Part shown: positions 18,293 to 27,414 of the stretch, piece by piece
How the letters are laid out: each line of letters starts with the position of its first letter
How positions within the stretch are numbered: position 1 is the first letter of the stretch
NCBI GenBank assembly: GCA_900317155.1
Contig: ONFO01000001.1
Coordinates: 218,928 to 282,927, forward strand
Source: an uncultured Bacteroidales bacterium
GTDB taxonomy: Bacteria; Bacteroidota; Bacteroidia; Bacteroidales; F082
Direction: 5' to 3'
DNA length: 64,000 bases
Notes under the pieces: generated by a model
Seen by the model: only the letters and a program-made list of their open reading frames with translations
Told to the model about the DNA's origin: nothing
Database searches by the model: none
Translations under genes and position numbers: made by a program

Positions 18293-18943
18293 ATGGAAAA
18301 GATTAGAGTAATGGAAAAGCCCGATTGGGTTTCGTGGGATGAGATACATGAGGTGCTCGAGTTGTCTCAGGTAGTGAACCGTAGACGAGGCTTCAACATG
18401 ATTAATGCCAATCTTTCAGGAGAAAAATTGCGAAAAAAAGTAGGGAATGGCTTTTGTGTTGTTGCCTTAGATGGCGACAAGGTAATTGCGACACAATCGG
18501 TAACGTTGTCTGATGGTGACAAATGGTATTCCAAAGGCCAGAAAGTCGCCCACTATTGTTTGACAGGCATCTTGAAAAAATATCAAGGCTGCGGCATCAA
18601 AGAGATGCTTGACGACGAATGCATAAAATATATTGTTCGAACCGATCCGGATATTATTCAAGCCAATACCGCTGAGAACAATATTGTGGTGCGTAAGAGT
18701 GCGTATGAACAAGGCTTTATCGACACACAGTGTGTCACTTTTAAAGGTACTGATTATTATTCGGTATGGTTCGCACTTTGGCTTAAGAAACGCCCATTCC
18801 CACTTTGGTATTGCCACTTCCGTTATAGATTGTCGGTAATTTACACAAAGACAAGATACAAACCGGGGAAGATCGAACGGTTCAAAATAATAGCACTGGC
18901 TGTAAAGGCTTGCAATAAAGTAAAAAGACTTTTCCACAAATGA
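18293..18943 (+). CDS. GNAT-fold N-acetyltransferase-like protein
   Basis: This 216-residue protein looks like a GNAT-family acyltransferase. A central strand-and-loop region VAHYCLTGILKKYQGCGIKE carries the QGCG form of the acyl-CoA-binding loop. Further on, a conserved asparagine region (QANTAENN) and a tyrosine-rich strand follow. It may acylate an amino group of a sugar or aminopolyol. The ATG at 18293 was chosen over a TTG two codons earlier. Its stop overlaps the start of the small cytidylyltransferase (ATGA), so the acceptor could be an aminopolyol phosphate before CDP-activation. Confidence 0.72.
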   Translation: MEKIRVMEKPDWVSWDEIHEVLELSQVVNRRRGFNMINANLSGEKLRKKVGNGFCVVALDGDKVIATQSVTLSDGDKWYSKGQKVAHYCLTGILKKYQGCGIKEMLDDECIKYIVRTDPDIIQANTAENNIVVRKSAYEQGFIDTQCVTFKGTDYYSVWFALWLKKRPFPLWYCHFRYRLSVIYTKTRYKPGKIERFKIIALAVKACNKVKRLFHK

Positions 18944-19353
18944 AAACTATCTTAACTTTCGGAGTATACGACATGCTCCATATTGGACATGTTTTACTGT
19001 TCAAGCATGCAAAGGAATTGTTTCCAAATGAGGAGTGTCGACTCGTAGTGGCTGTTCAAAACTCGGAAAATGTTTTGAAGTATAAGCCCGAGGCCAAAAT
19101 GGTCTATTCTACGGATGAACGTATATTCATGGTGTCATCGATTTGTTATGTTGATCACGTGATTACATACGATGACGTGGATGTTGACATAAAGAATGTG
19201 GCATTTGATGTCTTTGCCAAAGGCCCCGACCAGAACCATGTTGGTTTTCAAAGAGCTGAGGAATGGTGCAGGCAAAATGGCAAGCAGGTTGTGGTAATTC
19301 CTAGGACTGAAGGCATTTCGTCCACCTTGTTAAGAGAATACAGAAAGTTGTAG
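18940..19353 (+). CDS. TagD-type cytidylyltransferase (CDP-polyol synthase)
   Basis: This 137-residue stand-alone cytidylyltransferase has HIGH at 14-17 and R122-T129 (RTEGISST), the two signature motifs of glycerol-3-phosphate and related cytidylyltransferases. It forms a CDP-linked polyol or amino-alcohol from CTP. The length matches TagD. It is translationally coupled to the GNAT-like gene upstream. Since the fusion at 15714 contains a second domain of this kind, the locus may make two different CDP-activated groups, matching the two LicD-type transferases. Confidence 0.87.
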   Translation: MKTILTFGVYDMLHIGHVLLFKHAKELFPNEECRLVVAVQNSENVLKYKPEAKMVYSTDERIFMVSSICYVDHVITYDDVDVDIKNVAFDVFAKGPDQNHVGFQRAEEWCRQNGKQVVVIPRTEGISSTLLREYRKL

Positions 19354-19444
19354 GTCTGCTTATGTTAAAGATTGTGACAAAAGAGTGTTTTTAAATCTAT
19401 ACTTCTTCAATAATATACTGCTAAAACCACAAAAAATATAAAAA

Positions 19445-20584
19445 ATGAAAAAGTATTACGATATTACAAACAAACAGCTTTTAATAGACACAATTCATTC
19501 CATGAAAACATTGATTCGCGATTCTGTGAAATCATTGGTTCGCGGTCGAAAAGGGACAATAATAAATCCTGATAATTCCTATTATCCGGAAGAAGAGCAC
19601 AAATCCTATATTTCAATTTTTTGGGACCAGGTTGTACATATTTTCCAATATGGTGAAATAAACAAGTTCTACTATTTTTTAGGGTTGGATGTAAAAGGGG
19701 AGGATTGCTCCCAGTATATTTCTGAACGATGGAATTTAGACAATTTAAGACATCAAAATCGGAAACGTAGTGGATTGTCCTTCAATCATAGTTACATGGT
19801 GACCGTGATGGATAAATTTATTTTTGCTGAAATAATGGGTGCAAACGGATTCCCGATACCCAATTCTTTTGGACTTTTATTGAAAGGAGAATTGTTTGTT
19901 GAAGGTGATTTGAAAACGCCGGTTCCTATGTCAACATTATTGGAGAAGCCAAGGCATTTGTTATGTAAGCCAGTAACTGGAAGAAGTGGCAAAGGAATCA
20001 TTGCGATTAAGGTCGAAGACGGTCAATTGTTTATTAAGAACAAACCGATGGAGATGGACGAGTTTAAGAGCATGGTCTCTAAAGGTAAATATTTGGTTCA
20101 GTCATATATTGAAAACCAGCATCCTGCCATGAAGGCGTTGTTTCCCAATTCGATAAATACCCTTAGGGTGACAATGGTTAGAACCAAACAAGGGATAGAG
20201 GTGTTGGGTTGCATGTGCTTGATGGGTGCATCGAATGCGGAATACAGCAATTGGCACTATGGTGGGATATGTGTATATGTGGATGAAGAAGGCCGGCTTG
20301 GTAAGTATGGCTTTTCTTATTCTGAGAAGCGCATTACAAAACATCCTGATACGGGAGTGGTATTTGAAGGGTACCAAATTCCATACTTCAAGGAAATGAT
20401 ACAGTTGTGTGAACAAGCCATGAATTTGTTCTATGGGATGAAGACGATAGGATGGGATATGGCATTTACTGAAGACGGACCAATATTCATTGAAGGAAAT
20501 AACGGATGGGGAATAATAGCCCATCAAATGGTAGAGCATCGTGGATGGGCAGAAAAATACAAAAGAGTGTTTAATCTAAAATAG
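19445..20584 (+). CDS. Sugar-transfer-associated ATP-grasp ligase
   Basis: This third ATP-grasp protein has 379 residues, ATP-binding Lys175 in LLCKPVTGRSGKG, a SINTLRVTMVRT central block, NWHYGGICV, and metal ligands E350-G-N352 near the end. It is divergent from the copies at 1 and 17082, especially in its first 120 residues, so it probably uses a different substrate. A 91-bp AT-rich gap precedes it; a separate promoter there is possible but no clear TAnnTTTG element was seen. Confidence 0.83.
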   Translation: MKKYYDITNKQLLIDTIHSMKTLIRDSVKSLVRGRKGTIINPDNSYYPEEEHKSYISIFWDQVVHIFQYGEINKFYYFLGLDVKGEDCSQYISERWNLDNLRHQNRKRSGLSFNHSYMVTVMDKFIFAEIMGANGFPIPNSFGLLLKGELFVEGDLKTPVPMSTLLEKPRHLLCKPVTGRSGKGIIAIKVEDGQLFIKNKPMEMDEFKSMVSKGKYLVQSYIENQHPAMKALFPNSINTLRVTMVRTKQGIEVLGCMCLMGASNAEYSNWHYGGICVYVDEEGRLGKYGFSYSEKRITKHPDTGVVFEGYQIPYFKEMIQLCEQAMNLFYGMKTIGWDMAFTEDGPIFIEGNNGWGIIAHQMVEHRGWAEKYKRVFNLK

Positions 20585-20593
20585 CGAAGAACG

Positions 20594-21427
20594 TTGGGAC
20601 TTGTTAGTTCAATTAGAAAGAAAGTGTCTTTGGTCAGGCGTTATGTGAAAAACGAAGGACGTGTTCTCAACCTGACTATCAGTCAGATTCAGTATCCAAG
20701 GATACTTGAGGGGAAAAAAGTAATAATTACGGGAGGAAGTGAGGGAATAGGTTTGGCCATGGCAAAGAAATTCGTTTCTGTTGGCGCGTATGTAGTGATA
20801 ACAGGCCGTAATATGGATAAACTATTGAAAGCCCAAAGCGAGATTGATTCTGACCATGTTCATGTTCTTCAATGGGATATTTCAGAGATAGAGATAATCC
20901 AAGAAAAGTTGAATGCCGCAATAAGTGTTTTAGGGGGATTGGATATTGTCATTAATAATGCCGCTTTTCTTGCCAGATATTCTACAGATATAGATTTTTT
21001 TGATAAGACAATGAATACGAACTTGAAAGGAACTTATTATATCTGCCAAAATGTAATACAATATTTTCTTCAACACAATGATGATGATAAGTTGTGTAAA
21101 ATCATAAACATAACATCTATAAATGCGTTTCAGAATTCAGACCATCCTTATTATTTGTCAAAAAGCGCATTAACAACTTTGACAAAAGGACTCGCGTTAA
21201 AATACGCCGAAAAAAACATTATTGTAAATGCAATTGCTCCAGGAATTGTTTCCAGTTCCATAAACAAAAGGGATGTGGCAGAGAATGCGTGGTCAAATAG
21301 TTCTTTGAATCATAGGATTATAGTTCCTGAAGAGATTGCAGAGATAGCCCTGTTTTTGTGCAGTGATGCGGCCAACGGAATAATTGGACAGACGATAGTG
21401 TGTGATGGAGGCCGTCTGTTAAAATGA
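20594..21427 (+). CDS. Short-chain dehydrogenase/reductase
   Basis: This SDR has TGGSEGIG (46-53), NNAA (121-124) and the catalytic Ser175, Tyr186 and Lys190. There is no ATG between the upstream stop and the nucleotide-binding motif, so a TTG at 20594 is the best start, 9 bp after the ATP-grasp stop. This adds about 38 residues before the Rossmann fold, with many basic residues. Its stop overlaps the aldo/keto reductase ATG (ATGA). The pair may interconvert a keto-sugar, polyol or aminopolyol precursor. It is distant from the FabG-like proteins of the acyl cassette. Confidence 0.83.
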   Translation: MGLVSSIRKKVSLVRRYVKNEGRVLNLTISQIQYPRILEGKKVIITGGSEGIGLAMAKKFVSVGAYVVITGRNMDKLLKAQSEIDSDHVHVLQWDISEIEIIQEKLNAAISVLGGLDIVINNAAFLARYSTDIDFFDKTMNTNLKGTYYICQNVIQYFLQHNDDDKLCKIINITSINAFQNSDHPYYLSKSALTTLTKGLALKYAEKNIIVNAIAPGIVSSSINKRDVAENAWSNSSLNHRIIVPEEIAEIALFLCSDAANGIIGQTIVCDGGRLLK

Positions 21428-22284
21428 TGCAGGACATGGAATATGTTGAAATTGATGGTGTGAGATTGCCGATGGTAGGTTTGGGGGTGTTTTCCATGCA
21501 TGGGATTGAGTTGGATGAAGTGGTGACTAAAGCCTTATCAATTGGGTATAGGTATTTTGACACGGCTTTTCGATATAATAATGAGACCGAATTAGGAAAG
21601 ATTCTCTCAAAACGAAGAGATATTGATGAAGGATTCATACTGATATCAACAAAACTAAGTGGGCTTCAGTATCATGGAACCGAACGATTTTTCCATTTTG
21701 ACAGAAAATCTCCAAAACGAGCGTTACAAGGCTCCTTGAAAAGGTTGTCAAGAGATTGTGTTGATGTATATTTGCTACATAGTCCGTTTAAAGGGTTTCA
21801 TGTGGCATATAAAAAATTGCTGAAAGAGAAAGAAAAAGGAAGAATTAAAGTGTTGGGCGTTAGTGGCTTTAATATTGAACGATTGAAAACAATAAAAAAC
21901 TATTGTGGAGAATATCCGATGGTGAATATGATAGAAGTGCATCCATATCATTCCTCAAGATCAGTGGTGGATTTTTGTAATGAGAATGGTATTGGGTTGA
22001 TTGCAAGATCTCCTTTTGCTCATGGGGAAATTATTCCTTTATTGAATGCTGATGCAGATTTTAGAAGAATGTCAGATGAATACGGTAAGAGTATCCCTCA
22101 GATTGTTTTAAGATGGGTGATTCAGCAAGGCATTGTGGCTATGACAAGGGCAAAAAACGAAGAACATTTGCGGGAAAATATCGATGTGTTTGATTTTGAG
22201 CTGAAAAGTAAAGATATAGATGTGATTAATATGAAGAATAAGGATCTTTCATTTGGTGCTACTGCAAGGAATACTAAAGTATGA
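21424..22284 (+). CDS. Aldo/keto reductase
   Basis: This 286-residue NADPH-dependent reductase has the AKR tetrad Asp46, Tyr51, Lys77 and His119, the LGVSGF segment and the C-terminal PQIVLRWVIQQG region that precedes the cofactor-binding loop. It likely reduces an aldehyde or ketone to an alcohol, for example to make a polyol for CDP-activation. Translation is coupled to the SDR upstream. An AT-rich gap of about 120 bp follows before the next glycosyltransferase. Confidence 0.87.
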   Translation: MMQDMEYVEIDGVRLPMVGLGVFSMHGIELDEVVTKALSIGYRYFDTAFRYNNETELGKILSKRRDIDEGFILISTKLSGLQYHGTERFFHFDRKSPKRALQGSLKRLSRDCVDVYLLHSPFKGFHVAYKKLLKEKEKGRIKVLGVSGFNIERLKTIKNYCGEYPMVNMIEVHPYHSSRSVVDFCNENGIGLIARSPFAHGEIIPLLNADADFRRMSDEYGKSIPQIVLRWVIQQGIVAMTRAKNEEHLRENIDVFDFELKSKDIDVINMKNKDLSFGATARNTKV

Positions 22285-22404
22285 CTCCAGGATAGTAGGC
22301 AAGGTTTACAGGTATGTCACATGTTTGAAAATAAAAGATTTTTCTAAAAATCAAATGACTTAAGTTGCCTCATCACATTTTAAATATATAGATTGTTTTT
22401 TTGG

Positions 22405-23457
22405 ATGGAAAAGGATTGCGCATATTTGGTTCAAGTTAAATGTCTTACCTACAACCACGTGTCCTATATTGAGGATGCAATGAACGGTTTTTGTATGCAG
22501 CAGACGGATTTCCCATTCGTTTGTTGTGTTGTTGACGACGCCAGTACTGATGGTGAGCAGGAGGTGGTTGAGAAATATTTGGAAGACAATTTTGATTTGT
22601 CTGATACTTCGGTGGCTTACGAAAAAGAAGAAGATTATGGACATGTTGTCTTTGCGCGCCATAAGAAGAACCAAAATTGTTATTTTGCGGTTGTTTTTCT
22701 GAATGAGAACCATTTTAGCCAAAGGAAGCCGAAATCCCAGTATCTTGAGCGTTGGACCGACGATGCCAAATATGTCGCAGTTTGTGAGGGGGACGATTAT
22801 TGGATTGACCCTTTGAAACTGCAGAAACAAGTGGATATCCTTGAAGCGGATAAGACTTTGATGGCCGTTGTGGCAAATGCGAAAATGGTTAATACTGAGG
22901 GTGAGGAGTTGATAGCCAAGCAAAAGAATGTGGTGCCGAACAATAAGGAAGGCAGGTACGACCTGTACAGTTTCATGGATAAAGTCCATCATTACCCTAC
23001 TGCAACGGTTTGCTATAGGAGAGCTCATCTCGCTGAAATCAGTAAGATGAGAAAGACCATGGCAAATCCTTATTTGGGTGATTGGACGTTTTGGATCGCA
23101 CTTCATTCATTTGGCGATTTTTATTATATTGATGAAGTGATGGCGGCTTATAGGATTAATCCTGCCTCTCTTACCCATACGGTGGATAGGGTGGAACGCG
23201 CCAAGGCCAATTGGAGTATCAGCAAGTCTGTCATGAAAGCGTTGCCCGACAAGTATGCCGATCTTAAAAAGGGATTAAAGGATACGTCATGGATGTGGGA
23301 AGAACTGGGATTGGCCTATAAAGCCAAAAGAAAGTTTTTCCTGATGGGCTATTGTTTTGTGAGGAGTTTTTTGAGCAGGCCTGGAAAGGCAATAAGGGTT
23401 TTTAGAAAGCGATGGAAAAACAGACACAATATTGAATATCAAAAGTTAAAAGTGTGA
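22405..23457 (+). CDS. Glycosyltransferase family 2-like
   Basis: This 350-residue GT-A glycosyltransferase opens with a typical strand and the VDDASTDG motif (D44-D45 of the first acidic site), followed by CEGDDYW (D130-D131, the DxD-like metal site). It should transfer a sugar from a nucleotide donor at the inner face of the inner membrane. I preferred the ATG at 22405 to a TTG four codons earlier. It stands directly before the ABC-exporter ATPase. Donor and linkage are unknown. Confidence 0.85.
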   Translation: MEKDCAYLVQVKCLTYNHVSYIEDAMNGFCMQQTDFPFVCCVVDDASTDGEQEVVEKYLEDNFDLSDTSVAYEKEEDYGHVVFARHKKNQNCYFAVVFLNENHFSQRKPKSQYLERWTDDAKYVAVCEGDDYWIDPLKLQKQVDILEADKTLMAVVANAKMVNTEGEELIAKQKNVVPNNKEGRYDLYSFMDKVHHYPTATVCYRRAHLAEISKMRKTMANPYLGDWTFWIALHSFGDFYYIDEVMAAYRINPASLTHTVDRVERAKANWSISKSVMKALPDKYADLKKGLKDTSWMWEELGLAYKAKRKFFLMGYCFVRSFLSRPGKAIRVFRKRWKNRHNIEYQKLKV

Positions 23458-23483
23458 TTTTGAATTTGAAAACTAATTAGGAT

Positions 23484-24743
23484 ATGACAACAGCAATTGA
23501 ATTTAACCACATCAGCAAGCAATATCGCTTGGGCTTGGTGTCAACAGGGACTTTGAGTCACGACCTGAAAAGATGGTGGACGGTCAACATTCTTCGTAAA
23601 GAAGACCCTTACCTTAAGGTTGGCTCGGTGAACGATCGCTCCAAAAAGGCGGATAGCGAATATGTTTGGGCTTTGAATGATATCGATTTCAAGGTTGAAC
23701 GAGGCGATGTGGTGGGCATTATCGGGAAAAATGGCGCAGGCAAGAGCACGTTGCTAAAGCTTTTGTCGCGTGTTACTGGTCCCACGTTGGGAACCATCAA
23801 GGCTAAAGGCCGTATCGGTTCTCTGCTTGAGGTGGGCACAGGCTTTCACCCGGAATTGACTGGGAAGGAGAATATCTTCATGAATGGTGCCATCCTAGGC
23901 ATGACCAAAAGTGAAATCAACGGCAAATTGGATGAAATTGTCGATTTCTCTGGATGTGAACGGTATATTGACACTCCAGTGAAGCGTTACAGTAGTGGTA
24001 TGAAGGTCCGTCTTGGCTTTGCCGTGGCTGCTCACCTTGACCCGGAGATTCTCGTGGTTGATGAGGTGTTGGCTGTGGGCGATGCTGAATTCCAAAAGAA
24101 AGCCATCGGCAAAATGCAGGATGTGGCACAAGGCGAAGGACGAACCGTGCTGTTTGTTAGCCACAATATGGCGAGTATCCGACAGCTATGTCAAAGCTGT
24201 GTGTTGCTTGAAAACGGCAGAGTGAAGTCAATAGGCGAAGTGCATGAGATCGTTGACCAATACCTTGAACAGGAAACCTTGCGTGGTGAGGAAAATAAAG
24301 AATGGACATTGCAAACAGGACCACGTCATGGCAGCATCACCATTTTGAAGTCGGCTGTTGAGTATAAGGGTAGCAACCTGAATTCGGCCATGCCATTTGA
24401 TTTGGTATACGAGTTTTATAACCATGAAGAAGGATTGACTTTGGCAGTGAATCCCCATGTTTACAATTCGCAGAATGTCTGTCTTTTCAATGTTGAGACT
24501 CAAATGGAACGTTTGTCCAAAGGGTACTACAGGGCAGTATTCCATATTCCTGGAGGCTTGTTCTGTGCTGGAAACTATAGGGTCAACAATATGTATGTCA
24601 ACAGAAATACATGTTACTTTATGGATCGTAACGCCCACCGCTTTGAGGTGTTGAATGGACGTTCTGATTATTTTGATCATTACGTGGGTGTTTATTACCC
24701 TACAATGGTGACCCATGAGTATGCTCCCAAATTGCTGAAATGA
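23484..24743 (+). CDS. wzt: ABC exporter ATPase for polysaccharide (Wzt-type) with C-terminal extension
   Basis: This 419-residue ATPase of a polysaccharide exporter has Walker A GKNGAGKST (81-89), signature YSSGMKVRL, Walker B ILVVDEVLAVGD and the switch histidine in FVSHN. Residues after about 265 form a beta-rich domain like the glycan-end-recognition domain of long Wzt proteins, which binds a chemically capped chain before export. The partner permease (Wzm) is not in this window; it would be expected adjacent but may lie upstream of the left edge. The LicD-like and acyl enzymes are candidates for making the cap. Confidence 0.87.
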   Translation: MTTAIEFNHISKQYRLGLVSTGTLSHDLKRWWTVNILRKEDPYLKVGSVNDRSKKADSEYVWALNDIDFKVERGDVVGIIGKNGAGKSTLLKLLSRVTGPTLGTIKAKGRIGSLLEVGTGFHPELTGKENIFMNGAILGMTKSEINGKLDEIVDFSGCERYIDTPVKRYSSGMKVRLGFAVAAHLDPEILVVDEVLAVGDAEFQKKAIGKMQDVAQGEGRTVLFVSHNMASIRQLCQSCVLLENGRVKSIGEVHEIVDQYLEQETLRGEENKEWTLQTGPRHGSITILKSAVEYKGSNLNSAMPFDLVYEFYNHEEGLTLAVNPHVYNSQNVCLFNVETQMERLSKGYYRAVFHIPGGLFCAGNYRVNNMYVNRNTCYFMDRNAHRFEVLNGRSDYFDHYVGVYYPTMVTHEYAPKLLK

Positions 24744-24792
24744 ATTTGAGGTGTGTGACAATAAGAATGGTAACGATAATCTGTTTCAAACA

Positions 24793-25917
24793 ATGAATAT
24801 TAAAACAAGAAAAGCCATAGATTGTCTGTTGAAGACGTTCCCGAAACTTGGGCTGGGTTATAGGATCGACAGGTTTATGAAGAACTCCATGCACAAAAAT
24901 GATAGGAATGAAGTTCCATTCATCGAAGATGTTGAATCCAGCCTGAAACTTGTTTTGACCGAAGAAGAGCTGAAGAATCCAAAGCTTGTTGAAAAGACAA
25001 AACGTGACATGGTAAGATGTTACCTGCTCTATGGTTTGATTCCTGAAGAATACTTCCTCTATGATTGCCGGCATGAGTCGGAAAGCTACATTAAGACCCT
25101 CTTGTCATACGGCCAGAAGGATGAATACTGCAACCAAAGTGGATTGAAAAACTACGGCAAGCCAGGATGGAAGATCATGGCGGAACTGACTGACAAGTGG
25201 TCGTTTTACAAAATGGCAAAACCCTTCTTCAAACGTGATGTATGCAGGGTTGATGCCAAAGCAGATGTCGAAGAAATAGAAAAGTTTTGCGAGAAACACA
25301 ATCGCTTTATTGCCAAACCAAGATTCAGGGCTAACGGAATAGGAGTGCATATCGTTGATATGTCGACTGTTAAAGGCGGCTATGCGGAGCTTCTTGATCA
25401 TTACAAACAGCTTGACGATGGCAAGTGGTTGTTTGAAGAAATGATTATCCAAGACCCTGCAATGGCAGCATGGCATGAGTCTTCGGTGAACACCATCCGT
25501 GTCCCTTCCATACGGACTTCTCATGGTTGCAAAGTGTTGTTGCCGTTGTTCAGAACCGGGAAGAACGGGAATTTGGTAGACAACTGCCATAATGACGGCG
25601 GACTGATGGCAGTTCCTGATGCGGATACTGGTATCCTTGTCACTGATGGTTACGATGTCTTCACCAATGTGGTTGAAAGACACCCCAACTCAGGCCTCAA
25701 ATATAAAGGATGGCAAGTGCCGCGATGGGATGAATTATTAAAGGTGTCTGCTGAACTACACGAGTCTTTGCCAAAATACCATCAATATGTCGGTTTCGAT
25801 TTCGCCCTCACGCCCGAGGGATGGGTTGTCATTGAAGGAAATTGGGGCAATTTTCCACATCAAGTATGTGTGCATCATGGAATCAAGAAAGAATTTGAAA
25901 CATTGATGAAAAGCTGA
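24793..25917 (+). CDS. Sugar-transfer-associated ATP-grasp ligase
   Basis: This 374-residue protein is the fourth ATP-grasp of the same group. It has Lys175 in FIAKPRFRANGIG, a central SSVNTIRVPSIRT block, NDGGLMAV, and a C-terminal VIEGNWGNF carrying the E-x-N metal ligands. The ATG at 24793 was chosen for its A-rich upstream context; an in-frame GTG at 24751 would add 14 residues. It follows wzt and precedes a probable GT-B protein by 6 bp. Confidence 0.82.
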   Translation: MNIKTRKAIDCLLKTFPKLGLGYRIDRFMKNSMHKNDRNEVPFIEDVESSLKLVLTEEELKNPKLVEKTKRDMVRCYLLYGLIPEEYFLYDCRHESESYIKTLLSYGQKDEYCNQSGLKNYGKPGWKIMAELTDKWSFYKMAKPFFKRDVCRVDAKADVEEIEKFCEKHNRFIAKPRFRANGIGVHIVDMSTVKGGYAELLDHYKQLDDGKWLFEEMIIQDPAMAAWHESSVNTIRVPSIRTSHGCKVLLPLFRTGKNGNLVDNCHNDGGLMAVPDADTGILVTDGYDVFTNVVERHPNSGLKYKGWQVPRWDELLKVSAELHESLPKYHQYVGFDFALTPEGWVVIEGNWGNFPHQVCVHHGIKKEFETLMKS

Positions 25918-25923
25918 AGATAC

Positions 25924-27414
25924 ATGCTAAAACTGTCAATCAGAGATATCAAACAAGGATACAAGGGAATCAAGCATTTGGCTCAGGAGGCGTATTCCAA
26001 AGGAGCGTATGAGACTTCTTGGCGATATGTTAAGGAATGTGTGACCCTCGCCCAACAGTTCAATTGGATTTATGCTGATGACGAGTTGGAAGATTTGTCG
26101 GCAAGCATTGGGCGTAAACTTCTCAAAGCGCCTTCGGTAGAATATGAGCCTGTCAAAAATAGGGTTGTGTTTTATGATGCGTTCTGCAAATCTTTCGTGC
26201 TGGCATTGCAGTACATTGAAGCTTTGGCTTCGGCTGGGAAAGAGGTGATGTATATCACTACAGCAGATGACTTGGCGAAGAAAAAGACAAAGTTTTCCGA
26301 CATCCTTGATGAAGTGGGTGCGTACCCTTCCGTACAAGTTGTAGTGGTTCCCCCTGGAAAGGATGCAAAAAGGAACAGCTTTTTCTACGATGCAGTGCTT
26401 GGTTTTTGTCCGGAACAAATCTTGTTGCACATGGTGGCCGATGCTGTGGTCCTGCCAGCCCTGTATGTGCTTCCATCAGCGATAAAACGCTATATCATCA
26501 ATTTGGCTGACCAAACTTTTTGGCTCGGTAAAAAGGCTATTGATTATTCTCTCGAATTCCGACAGTTCGGAGTTTCCGTTTCCCAGCAACGTAGAGGCAT
26601 CAAACCTGAACAGCAATTGCTTGTGCCGTTTTATCCTATTGATGAAGGCCTTCCTTTTCAAGGTTTTCCTGAACAATGCACATCGGACAAGGTGGTTGTT
26701 TTTTCAGGAGGTGACTTGTATAAGGTTTTGGATGAGAGACGTGCATATTGGAGGTTGGTGAAAAGACTGCTGGACAATTATCCCAATGTGGTTTTCTTGT
26801 TCGCCACCAAAATCAGCAATGATGTCAACCACGATATCGATAGATTTATCAAAGACAATGGGTTTGAAGGCCGATTTATCTATATCAATTATAGAAAGGA
26901 CATCAACGAGGTGTTCAGGCATTGTGATATCTATATGGGAACTTGCCCTGCAAGTGGGTCCTTGATGTCACAACTTGCCGCGGTGAATGCCAAGCCCATC
27001 TTACAGTATTACTATCCAGGTACTCCCGATGACGAAACCGAGCAGGCCATTTGTTTTAACGACAAATTTCCCATTTCGTTTCAGGATGAAGAGCGATTCA
27101 TGGAAGAAGCCCATCGGCTTATTACTGACGAGGCGTATCGTAAGAGTCAAGGGAAACGGTTGAAGCGAGCCATGATAACACCCGAACAATTCAATAGATT
27201 GGTGGCGGATTCATTAAACACAAATAAAACCCAAGTGCCTTTAGAACCTTTTGATATGGACTATTCCTTGTTGGATGATAGATGGTTTGCACTTGAAGAG
27301 GCGGGTTATGTGGATGCATTGTCTTATTTGTGGGGCGTATTGGGAAAGAAACTTTTTTGGCGTTATATGCCCATGGTTGCTATACGAAGGTATCTTAGTG
27401 TTTTACGGAAATGA
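25924..27414 (+). CDS. Probable GT-B-fold glycosyltransferase
   Basis: I do not recognise a named family with certainty. The 496-residue protein has two alpha/beta halves with a glycosyltransferase-like second half: VVVFSGGDLYKV, a segment of NYPNVVFLFATK, FIYINYRKDINEVFRHCDIYMG and a following GSLMSQLAAVNAKP. These recall the donor-binding domain of GT-B enzymes. The N-terminal half carries a helical region of about 60 residues. The gene overlaps the downstream TupA-like gene as ATGA. A glycosyltransferase is the best reading, and a non-catalytic glycan-binding protein is possible. Confidence 0.62.
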   Translation: MLKLSIRDIKQGYKGIKHLAQEAYSKGAYETSWRYVKECVTLAQQFNWIYADDELEDLSASIGRKLLKAPSVEYEPVKNRVVFYDAFCKSFVLALQYIEALASAGKEVMYITTADDLAKKKTKFSDILDEVGAYPSVQVVVVPPGKDAKRNSFFYDAVLGFCPEQILLHMVADAVVLPALYVLPSAIKRYIINLADQTFWLGKKAIDYSLEFRQFGVSVSQQRRGIKPEQQLLVPFYPIDEGLPFQGFPEQCTSDKVVVFSGGDLYKVLDERRAYWRLVKRLLDNYPNVVFLFATKISNDVNHDIDRFIKDNGFEGRFIYINYRKDINEVFRHCDIYMGTCPASGSLMSQLAAVNAKPILQYYYPGTPDDETEQAICFNDKFPISFQDEERFMEEAHRLITDEAYRKSQGKRLKRAMITPEQFNRLVADSLNTNKTQVPLEPFDMDYSLLDDRWFALEEAGYVDALSYLWGVLGKKLFWRYMPMVAIRRYLSVLRK

